A stretch of DNA of 6,169 nt from an uncultured Selenomonadaceae bacterium (lineage in GTDB: Bacteria > Bacillota > Negativicutes > Selenomonadales > Selenomonadaceae). The notes beneath the pieces were generated by a model. It saw nothing but the letters and a program-made list of their open reading frames with translations. It was not told the DNA's origin and did no database searches. A program made the translations under genes and the position numbers. Position 1 is the first letter of the stretch; the number at the start of each line of letters is the position of its first letter. The stretch spans positions 1 to 6,169 of the forward strand of contig CAJOFG010000070.1 of the NCBI GenBank assembly GCA_905233965.1, read 5' to 3'. Of the stretch, positions 1-5,579 are shown one piece after another.

Positions 1-1
1 A

Positions 2-76
2 CCAATCAGAAATTTTTCCGTGATGTTGTTCGAGGACGGCATCACGTTTAATATTTTCGGGGGTAAATTTTTATGA
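2..76 (+). CDS. C-terminal tail of an unidentified upstream gene (partial)
   Basis: An open frame enters from the left edge and ends at TGA 74-76, giving 24 residues that finish in FNIFGGKFL. The stop overlaps the ribD start in an ATGA arrangement (73-76), the same four-base overlap seen twice more in this window. The codons (TTT, GAC, GGC, ATC) resemble those of the neighbouring genes. That overlap and composition are the only support. The tail is too short to identify a family and I do not recognise it. If it is real, the gene is cotranscribed with ribD and ribD translation is probably coupled to it. The other two forward frames are less convincing: the first closes early, at 49-51. Confidence 0.45.
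   Translation, partial: PIRNFSVMLFEDGITFNIFGGKFL
59..63 (+). promoter_or_regulatory. Ribosome binding site of ribD
   Basis: A GGGGG run lies 9 bases ahead of the ATG at 73, inside the end of the upstream open frame. It supports ATG 73 over the in-frame ATG at 91 (Met7). The residues between the two also align with the start of known RibD proteins (the E. coli protein begins MQDEYYMARAL). Confidence 0.6.
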
Positions 77-1158
77 CGGACGAATTTTTTATGAGCCGGG
101 CTTTGCAAATTGCGAAAGACGCGGAGGGAAGAACTTCACCCAATCCTATGGTCGGCGCGGTAATTGTTCGCGAAGGTCGAATCGTTGCGGAAGGTCGGCA
201 CAGAAAAGCCGGAACTCCTCACGCTGAAGTGAACGCAATCAACGCGGCGGGGGAACTTGCAAAAAATTCTACACTTTACGTCACTTTGGAGCCGTGTTCT
301 CATTTCGGACGCACTCCCCCCTGCGCGAATAAAATCGTCGAAACCGGAATAAAAAGAGTCGTCGTCGCAATTCGCGATCCGAATCCGAAAGTTGCCGGGC
401 GCGGCATAGAAATTTTGAAAGCCGCCGGAATTTCCGTGACGGAAGGAATTTTGCGGGACGAGGCCGAGAAACTCAACGAAGTTTTTTTCAAATGGGTTAC
501 GAAAAAAATCCCCTTCATCACTTCAAAATTTGCCTGTTCGCTTGACGGAAAAATTGCAACGGTCGCCGGCGAATCACGCGGAATAAGTTGTGCGGAGTCT
601 TTGCAATTCACGCACAAACTCCGGGACATTTCCGACGCAATAATGGTCGGGGTCGGCACGGTTTTGGCGGACAATCCGTCTTTGACGACGCGACTTGAAA
701 CGCCGGGAAAAAATCCGATACGAATCGTCGCGGACAGTTTCGCACGAACTCCGCTGGACGCAAAAATAATTTCCGACGGTCAAGCGCAAACGATAATCGC
801 CGTGACGGAGAACGCGCCGGAAGAAAAAATTTACGCGCTGAAAAATTCCGGAGCGGAAATCATCACGGCAGGCGACGGCGATAAAGTCGATTTAAAAATT
901 TTGATGAAGAAACTTGCCGAACGCGAAATAACTTCCGTCCTCGTCGAAGGCGGCGGGACTTTGCATTTTGCGCTGTTGCAAGCCGGACTCGTCGATAAAA
1001 TTTTTGCGTTCGTCACTCCGAAAATTTTCGGCGGACAAAATGCGCCGTCGGCAGTTTCCGGCGAAGGTTTCAAAACTTTCAACGACGCGGTCAAACTGAA
1101 AAATTTTTCCGCAGAAAAACTCGGCGAAGATATTTTAATCTCGGGTTATGTGATTTGA
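73..1158 (+). CDS. ribD: Bifunctional diaminohydroxyphosphoribosylaminopyrimidine deaminase / 5-amino-6-(5-phosphoribosylamino)uracil reductase
   Basis: RibD carries out the second and third steps of riboflavin synthesis in the cytoplasm. It deaminates the pyrimidine made from GTP by GTP cyclohydrolase II, then reduces the ribosyl group with NADPH. The N-terminal deaminase domain (about 1-145) has the zinc site intact: His50-Ala-Glu52, then Cys75 and Cys84 in the EPCSHFGRTPPC motif. These are the same positions as in E. coli RibD. The C-terminal reductase domain (about 146-361) shows SLDGKIA (156-162), VGVGTVLADNPSLT (192-205), VEGGG (291-295) and PKIFGG (316-321). At 361 residues it is normal length and looks complete. 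One oddity is that the usual Trp-Ile-Thr after GES is Gly-Ile-Ser here (170-172). The gene overlaps the preceding frame by four bases, and the next gene is not a riboflavin gene, so ribE, ribBA and ribH must lie elsewhere. Confidence 0.97.
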   Translation: MTDEFFMSRALQIAKDAEGRTSPNPMVGAVIVREGRIVAEGRHRKAGTPHAEVNAINAAGELAKNSTLYVTLEPCSHFGRTPPCANKIVETGIKRVVVAIRDPNPKVAGRGIEILKAAGISVTEGILRDEAEKLNEVFFKWVTKKIPFITSKFACSLDGKIATVAGESRGISCAESLQFTHKLRDISDAIMVGVGTVLADNPSLTTRLETPGKNPIRIVADSFARTPLDAKIISDGQAQTIIAVTENAPEEKIYALKNSGAEIITAGDGDKVDLKILMKKLAEREITSVLVEGGGTLHFALLQAGLVDKIFAFVTPKIFGGQNAPSAVSGEGFKTFNDAVKLKNFSAEKLGEDILISGYVI

Positions 1159-1184
1159 TATTGTTTCCGGCGTTATGATATAAT
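1155..1184 (+). promoter_or_regulatory. Sigma70-type promoter of the GH3 lipoprotein gene
   Basis: TTGATA at 1155-1160 (five of six bases of TTGACA) is followed after 18 bases by a perfect TATAAT at 1179-1184. A TG at 1176-1177 gives the extended -10 form TGaTATAAT. Transcription would start near 1190-1192, about 28 bases ahead of the ATG at 1219. The TGA stop of ribD (1156-1158) is part of the -35 box. The promoter separates the glycosidase from ribD transcriptionally, although read-through from ribD remains possible since I see no terminator between them. No operator-like repeat is evident. Confidence 0.7.
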
Positions 1185-1205
1185 TCGTCGAAAAAATTTT
1201 TTGCG

Positions 1206-1211
1206 AAGGAG
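1206..1211 (+). promoter_or_regulatory. Ribosome binding site of the GH3 gene, deciding its start
   Basis: AAGGAG stands 7 bases before the ATG at 1219. This rules out the in-frame TTG at 1201, which lies upstream of this site. It also gives a protein that begins directly with a lipoprotein signal peptide. Confidence 0.85.
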
Positions 1212-1218
1212 TGGCGAA

Positions 1219-2355
1219 ATGAAATTTAAAATTACCGGGTTGCTTGCGACTTTTCTGTTCCTCGTCATGATGTGCGGCTGTTCTTCCGGCAACGCCGACG
1301 AATCGGAAAATAAATCCGGCAACGTCGCGGAAGTCGATAAAGTCGAAGAAATTTTAAATCAAATGACGCTCACCGAAAAAGTCGGACAGATGGTCATGAT
1401 CGGCGTTTACGGCACCGACATGAACGAAGACATTCAATATATGTTTAATCAATTTCATATCGGCGGAGTAATTTTGTTCGACAGGAACATGGACAACAAA
1501 GAGCAGGTAAAAAAATTTGTTGACCGGATGCAAAACGAATCGAACGAAAAACTTCCGCTTTTTATCGCGATTGACGAGGAAGGCGGGCGCGTTGCCAGAA
1601 TGAAAAATTCTTTGACGGTGCAACCCTCACAAGAAGACATCGGGCTGACCGGAGATCCGAACAACGCTTTCACTTACGCGAAACTCACTGCCGAAGAATT
1701 GAAAACAATCGGCGTGAACGTAAATTTTGCGCCTGTTGCCGACGTGGGCAGCAAAGATACCCGTTCGTTCGGGAGTGACGCAAAAACTGTCGCGGAATTT
1801 GTTTCTCAAGCGGCGAAGGGTTACGAGTCAACAAAATTTTTTTACTGCCTGAAACATTTTCCGGGAATAGGGCGCGCAAAGACCGACCCGCACCTCGATA
1901 TTTCAAATGTTGAAGTCGACTTGGAAACTTTGGAGCAAACCGATTTTGTCCCGTTCAAAAAAATTATCGACGAGCAGGACAATTCAAAATTTATGATTAT
2001 GGTTTCGCACTTGAAATACGACGCGATCGATCCGGAAAATCCCGGTTCACTTTCCCGCGCCGTCATGACAGATTTGCTCAGGGACAAAATGAAATTTAAA
2101 GGCGTTTTAATCACCGACGATTTGCAAATGGGCGCAATAAAAAAATCCGGCAGCGACCATGAGGATATGGAATACATCGGATTTGTTACGGCGGAGGCCG
2201 GCGCGGATATTGTTTTGATTTGTCACGATTACAAAAAAGCACAAGACGCTTACATGGGAATTTTGTACGCGGCAAGGGACGGAAGACTTTCCGAAGAGAG
2301 AATCAACGAATCCGTCAGACGAATCATCAAAATGAAACTTGCCTTGCAAAAATAA
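1219..2355 (+). CDS. nagZ: Family 3 glycoside hydrolase lipoprotein, beta-N-acetylhexosaminidase (NagZ type)
   Basis: The 378-residue protein starts with a lipoprotein signal peptide: MKFK, a hydrophobic stretch (about 5-18), then a lipobox with Gly20 before the likely lipidated Cys21. It should therefore be anchored on the outside of the cytoplasmic membrane or in the periplasm. A short polar linker leads to one GH3 TIM-barrel domain (about 43-378). Landmarks are LTEKVGQM (51-58), DEEGGR (119-124), KHFPGIG (212-218), the Asp223-x-His225 pair that acts as acid/base in NagZ enzymes, and the nucleophile, probably Asp300 in TDDLQMGAI. The KHFPGxG...DxH signature marks the N-acetylglucosaminidase branch, so the expected substrate is peptidoglycan-derived GlcNAc-MurNAc or similar glycans. 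There is no second C-terminal domain of the kind found in the larger Bacillus homologue. It has its own promoter and converges with rlmD. The family call is firm; the exact substrate is inferred. Confidence 0.93.
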   Translation: MKFKITGLLATFLFLVMMCGCSSGNADESENKSGNVAEVDKVEEILNQMTLTEKVGQMVMIGVYGTDMNEDIQYMFNQFHIGGVILFDRNMDNKEQVKKFVDRMQNESNEKLPLFIAIDEEGGRVARMKNSLTVQPSQEDIGLTGDPNNAFTYAKLTAEELKTIGVNVNFAPVADVGSKDTRSFGSDAKTVAEFVSQAAKGYESTKFFYCLKHFPGIGRAKTDPHLDISNVEVDLETLEQTDFVPFKKIIDEQDNSKFMIMVSHLKYDAIDPENPGSLSRAVMTDLLRDKMKFKGVLITDDLQMGAIKKSGSDHEDMEYIGFVTAEAGADIVLICHDYKKAQDAYMGILYAARDGRLSEERINESVRRIIKMKLALQK

Positions 2356-2380
2356 TTCAGGCGCATTGTGCAAAAAATAT

Positions 2381-3742
2381 TTAAGTACGAATGATTTGAG
2401 CAACCGATTCGATATGCGAAGTGAACGGAAACATATCGACCGGTTGTATTTTTTTTGTCCGGTAACCGAGCCGGTTCAAAAAGGAAATATCCCGCGCCAA
2501 AGTGGCCGGGTTGCACGAAACGTAAATAATTTTTTCCGGATTCATCGCGGCGAACGTTTCCAAAACTTTTTCGTTGCAACCGGCACGCGGCGGGTCAACC
2601 GTGACGACATCGGCGCGGACTCCGGATTTGAAAAGCTCCGGAATAATTTTTGTCGCGTCGCCGGAAAAAAATTCCGCATTCCGGATTTTATTTTCGTCGG
2701 CATTTTTTTTCGCGTCATCAATCGCCGACTTCACAATTTCTATGCCGTAAACTTTCCGCGCATAATTCGCCAAAAAAAGTGAAATTGTCCCCGTCCCGCA
2801 GTAAGCGTCAATCAAAATTTCTTCGCCGGAGAGTTCGGCAAAATTTTTCGCCGTCCGATATAAAATTTCCGCCTGCTCCGTGTTCACTTGGAAAAAAGAA
2901 GTCGCCGAGATGTTGAAATTCAATTCGCCGATTTTTTCGCGAATGGTCGGACTGCCGAATAAAATTTTTGTTTCCCGTCCGAGAATGACATTATTTTTTT
3001 CCGGCTGAATGTTTTGCTGAATACTTGTTACTTCCGGAAGTTCCCTGCAAATTTCGCGAACGATATTTTTTTCGTCAGGCAAAAATTTTTTCGCGGTGAC
3101 GAGGACAATCATAAATTCGCCCGTCCGGGACGTTCGCCCGATTATGTGACGAACAATCCCGGTACGATTTTTTTCGTCGTAAGGCTCTATGTTAAACTTT
3201 CTCAAAATCTTTTTAACGGCGCACAAAATTTTATTGTTCGCGTCGTTTTGTATTCCGCAAAAATCCGTGTCGATAATTTCGTGACTGCCGCGCGCGTAAC
3301 AGCCGGCGACAAGTCCGGTTTGAATTTTTCCGACGGGAAATTGCATTTTGTTCCGGTAGTTGAGAGGATTTTCCGCGCCGATCGTTTCGAGAATTTCAAC
3401 GTCGTTCAACTTGCCGATTCGTTGAACCGCATCGACTGCCTGCCGGCGTTTCCTTTCGAGTTGCGCCGGATAACTCAGATGTTGCAACTGACAGCCGCCG
3501 CATTTTTCGTAAATCGGGCAGAAAGGGTTTACTCTGTCCGGACTTTCGCGCAAAATTTTTTCCAAACGTCCGACGGAATAATTTTTTTTTACGACTTCAA
3601 TTTTCGCGGAAACTTTTTCGCCCGGCAAAGCACCCGGTACAAAAATCGTGAACCCGTCAATTTTTCCGACACCTTCCCCGCCGGAACCGAGCCCGTCAAT
3701 TTCCGTTTCGTAAATTTTATTTTTCTCTACGTTCGCAATCAT
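2381..3742 (-). CDS. rlmD: 23S rRNA (uracil-5-)-methyltransferase, RlmD/RumA family
   Basis: This enzyme makes 5-methyluridine in 23S rRNA using S-adenosylmethionine. E. coli RumA methylates U1939, and Firmicutes RlmCD enzymes modify both U747 and U1939, so the exact target is not settled by sequence. The 453-residue protein has an N-terminal TRAM RNA-binding domain (about 1-65). Four cysteines for a 4Fe-4S cluster follow: Cys75, Cys81, Cys84 (in CGGC) and Cys162. The C-terminal methyltransferase domain has the SAM motif DAYCGTGTIS (from 312), a DPPRAG loop, the nucleophile Cys410 in VSCNPATLARD and the base Glu445 in HIESV. The 35-residue Cys-Glu spacing matches E. coli RumA (389/424). Its ATG overlaps the stop of the upstream hydrolase (ATGA, 3742-3739). 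No good Shine-Dalgarno precedes it, so translation is probably coupled. Its stop lies 25 bases from that of the convergent glycosidase gene. Confidence 0.96.
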   Translation of the reverse strand: MIANVEKNKIYETEIDGLGSGGEGVGKIDGFTIFVPGALPGEKVSAKIEVVKKNYSVGRLEKILRESPDRVNPFCPIYEKCGGCQLQHLSYPAQLERKRRQAVDAVQRIGKLNDVEILETIGAENPLNYRNKMQFPVGKIQTGLVAGCYARGSHEIIDTDFCGIQNDANNKILCAVKKILRKFNIEPYDEKNRTGIVRHIIGRTSRTGEFMIVLVTAKKFLPDEKNIVREICRELPEVTSIQQNIQPEKNNVILGRETKILFGSPTIREKIGELNFNISATSFFQVNTEQAEILYRTAKNFAELSGEEILIDAYCGTGTISLFLANYARKVYGIEIVKSAIDDAKKNADENKIRNAEFFSGDATKIIPELFKSGVRADVVTVDPPRAGCNEKVLETFAAMNPEKIIYVSCNPATLARDISFLNRLGYRTKKIQPVDMFPFTSHIESVAQIIRT

Positions 3743-4884
3743 TTTAAATTATCGCTGAAAAATTTTGCAATTCTGTCGAAGGGAATTGCGTTGAGGTTGT
3801 CATACAAATCAATGTGGGACGCGCCCGGAATTATCAGCAACTCTTTGTTGCCGACAACAGTATCGTTTCCGTTCGGTTTAACGCCGGTCATATTTTCAAA
3901 AGCCGTTTCGGAAAAATATCTTGAGTGCGCTTTCTCACCGTGAATGAGGAAAACCGGATTTTGAATTTCGGAAATGTAAGTCAGTTGCGGCATATTCATG
4001 AAGGAAAGACCCGAAGTCACATTCCAACCGTCATTCGAGTTCAGCGAGCGTTTATGGTAGCCGCGTTCGGTTTTGTAATAAGTGTAATAATCTTTGACGA
4101 ATTGCGGCGCGTCAGCCGGGAGCGGATCGATGACACCGCCGGCGCGTTTGTACACTCCGGCTTTGTAGTCGGCTGTTCTCTGCGCGTTCAAATTTTCTCG
4201 ATTGGTTTGGCGTTCGCGTTTCAAAGTTGCCGCGTCTTTGTCGTAGTCAAAATATCCGTTCGCAACTACCCGGCTCATGTCGTACATTGTCGTTGCAACC
4301 GTCGCTTTGATTCGCGTATCAATCGCCGCCGCATTGAGTGCAAGACCGCCCCAGCCGCAAATTCCGATTATGCCGATTCTGTTCGCGTCAACATTATCGA
4401 GCGTCGAAAGATAATCGACGGCGGCAGAAAAATCTTCCGTGTTGATGTCCGGCGAGGCAACGAAACGCGGGAACCCTCCGCTTTCACCGGTGAACGACGG
4501 ATCGAAGGCGATTGTCAAAAATCCGCGCTCAGCCATTTGTTGCGCGTAAAGACCGGAAATTTGTTCTTTGACCGCGCCGAACGCTCCGCAAACGGCAAGA
4601 GCCGGAAGTTTGCCGGTGTAACTTTTCGGCGTGTACATATCGGCGGCAAGAGTAATTCCGTAACGATTTACGAAGGTAACTTTTTGATGATTGACTTTAT
4701 CGCTTTTCGGAAAAACTTTGTCCCATTCAGAAACGAGTTTCAAATTTTCCTTTTGAATTTTGCTTGACGAAGCGGCTTTTGCGTCACCGGGAATTTGTGC
4801 CGCGTCAACGGAACCCGCCGCCGGGATTCCGACCATGCCCATGCAGAGAACTGCCGCCAAAATTTTTTTGAAAGATTTTTTCAT
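3739..4884 (-). CDS. Exported alpha/beta hydrolase with Cys nucleophile (dienelactone hydrolase / YcjY-like)
   Basis: The 381-residue protein begins with a Sec signal peptide: MKKSFKK, a hydrophobic core to about residue 24, and an Ala-rich cleavage site near 28-29. It has no lipobox, so it should be a soluble extracytoplasmic protein. The mature part is an alpha/beta hydrolase. The nucleophile elbow is GICGWGG (174-180), with Cys176 where most lipases and esterases have Ser, as in dienelactone hydrolase and the YcjY-like group. His357 in GASHIDLYD is the likely catalytic histidine, and Glu317 in HGEKAHS (315-321) is a candidate acid; the acid is an inference. The DPSFTGESGG segment is also typical of the group. 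Substrate unknown. Translation starts from TAAGGAG (4900-4894), 9 bases before ATG 4884. The stop overlaps the rlmD start. The neighbouring transporter, lipoprotein and acetyltransferase relic suggest a small-molecule or envelope role. Confidence 0.88.
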   Translation of the reverse strand: MKKSFKKILAAVLCMGMVGIPAAGSVDAAQIPGDAKAASSSKIQKENLKLVSEWDKVFPKSDKVNHQKVTFVNRYGITLAADMYTPKSYTGKLPALAVCGAFGAVKEQISGLYAQQMAERGFLTIAFDPSFTGESGGFPRFVASPDINTEDFSAAVDYLSTLDNVDANRIGIIGICGWGGLALNAAAIDTRIKATVATTMYDMSRVVANGYFDYDKDAATLKRERQTNRENLNAQRTADYKAGVYKRAGGVIDPLPADAPQFVKDYYTYYKTERGYHKRSLNSNDGWNVTSGLSFMNMPQLTYISEIQNPVFLIHGEKAHSRYFSETAFENMTGVKPNGNDTVVGNKELLIIPGASHIDLYDNLNAIPFDRIAKFFSDNLK

Positions 4885-4893
4885 AGTGATTCG

Positions 4894-4900
4894 CTCCTTA
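4894..4900 (-). promoter_or_regulatory. Ribosome binding site of the alpha/beta hydrolase gene
   Basis: TAAGGAG on the minus strand lies 9 bases before the ATG at 4884. It is the strongest Shine-Dalgarno of the minus-strand set. It lets the hydrolase initiate independently of the broken acetyltransferase frame, which ends at 4912, 27 bases before the hydrolase ATG. Confidence 0.8.
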
Positions 4901-4911
4901 CAAAAATATTT

Positions 4912-5087
4912 TTAATGCTCAATACGTTTTATTACTTTCGCCGGAAGTCCTCCGACAACCGTATAAGGTTCAACATCTTTAGTGACAACCGCGCCCGCCG
5001 CAACGACCGCCCACTCTCCAATCGTAACGCCCGGTATGACGGATGATTTTCGTCGGCGAAACTCTCAATCAATTCTTCAAGCGTCAT
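4912..5087 (-). pseudogene. Relic of a hexapeptide-repeat (left-handed beta-helix) O-acetyltransferase
   Basis: One minus-strand frame from about 5040 down to the TAA at 4914-4912 encodes 42 recognisable C-terminal residues. These begin [16 protein letters not shown] and continue [18 protein letters not shown]. This is the standard end of CatB/WbbJ-type acetyltransferases, which use acetyl-CoA. The body of the enzyme (normally 150-200 residues) is missing, and the frame closes at a TGA just upstream of this part without its own start codon. The ATG at 5087-5085, immediately after the stop of the lipoprotein gene, lies in a different frame. It opens a 51-codon frame (5087-4932) starting [14 protein letters not shown], which runs into the relic and reads it out of phase. 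An internal deletion plus a frame change is the simplest explanation. I do not recognise the first 17 residues; they may be the original N-terminus or belong to another lost gene. No product with acetyltransferase activity is expected. Confidence 0.8.
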
Positions 5088-5579
5088 TTATTTTTCAAAC
5101 CTCACTTTGATGTTGCCGCCGCCGACAGTCTCACTCAAGCCGGCGGGGTTGTCGATTTTGCCGAGCCGGGTATAAGTATAATTCGTCGAAAAAGTTTTGT
5201 AAAACAGCACGACGTAACTTGAACTGTACAGCATTAAATCGCCGGAATGAATTTCGCCGATTTTTTTATCGTTCGCCGGGAAATTTTCCGGGAACTTGTA
5301 ATATTTTTCGTTGCCGTTCAATTCCGTCATCGTGACTTCGAGCGGCAATTTTTTTGCAAATTCGCGAGCAGAGTCGTTGTCCTCAAGTGTTGCGTCAAAA
5401 ATTTTGTCGCCGACCGTAATTTTAATTTTCAAATCGGTTACCTCCTCAACTTTCGATTTTTCTTCAACGCCGGAATTTTTTTCAACCTCCGGAACTTTTT
5501 CCGGTTGATTCGATTCGGCATTGCAACCCGTGAAAAAAATTGCGCCGAAAATCATCAGCAAGGTAAAAAATTTTTTCAT
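5088..5579 (-). CDS. Lipoprotein with a cyclophilin-like domain
   Basis: The 163-residue protein has a lipoprotein signal peptide (MKKFF, hydrophobic 6-17) ending in the lipobox FTGC, with Cys19 the lipidation site. A charged Glu/Lys/Val linker (about 20-48) works as a spacer. Residues about 49-163 match the bacterial cyclophilin-like fold family: IKITVGDKIFDATLEDN near the start, then AREFAKKLPL, a GD...Y segment, VVLFYKTF, and RLGKID before the C-terminal beta strand. Members are beta barrels resembling peptidyl-prolyl isomerases, but isomerase activity is not established for this family, so the function is unknown. They often lie near flavodoxin, hydrolase, acetyltransferase and transporter genes in anaerobes, as here. 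The start ATG 5579 overlaps the transporter stop (ATGA). GAGGTG at 5590-5585 lies 5 bases upstream, inside the transporter's last codons. The family assignment is from memory of the motif pattern. Confidence 0.82.
   Translation of the reverse strand: MKKFFTLLMIFGAIFFTGCNAESNQPEKVPEVEKNSGVEEKSKVEEVTDLKIKITVGDKIFDATLEDNDSAREFAKKLPLEVTMTELNGNEKYYKFPENFPANDKKIGEIHSGDLMLYSSSYVVLFYKTFSTNYTYTRLGKIDNPAGLSETVGGGNIKVRFEK

Noticed and set aside
1..72. FMN riboswitch ahead of ribD
   Set aside because: The visible leader is only 72 bases, lacks the conserved FMN-box segments, and reads as coding sequence overlapping ribD.
1201..1218. TTG at 1201 as start of the glycosidase
   Set aside because: The AAGGAG site lies downstream of it and is correctly spaced for ATG 1219. 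The later start gives a clean lipoprotein signal peptide.
2346..2385. Possible bidirectional terminator between the convergent glycosidase and rlmD genes
   Set aside because: Only a weak 4-pair stem (GCGC/GTGC, one G-T pair, 3-base loop) flanked by AAATA/TATTT is visible. It is followed by A rather than T on the plus strand, so no convincing intrinsic terminator.
2339..2782. Plus-strand open frame (147 codons) running from the end of the glycosidase into rlmD antisense
   Set aside because: It starts inside the glycosidase coding region without a ribosome site, and is mostly the complement of rlmD.
3014..3943. Long plus-strand open frame (309 codons) opposite rlmD and the end of the hydrolase gene
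   Set aside because: It is antisense to two firmly identified genes. It is rich in Arg, Phe and Asn from complementary codons, has no recognisable domain, and spans the rlmD/hydrolase junction without regard to it.
3925..4767. Plus-strand open frame (280 codons) opposite the hydrolase
   Set aside because: It is a mirror of the hydrolase coding strand, created by its codon bias. It has no domain, no credible Shine-Dalgarno and an Arg-rich low-quality composition.
4920..4975. Possible promoter for the hydrolase within the acetyltransferase relic (TTGTCG, 18 bases, TAATAA on the minus strand)
   Set aside because: Each box matches the consensus in only about three or four of six positions, and the DNA is former coding sequence.
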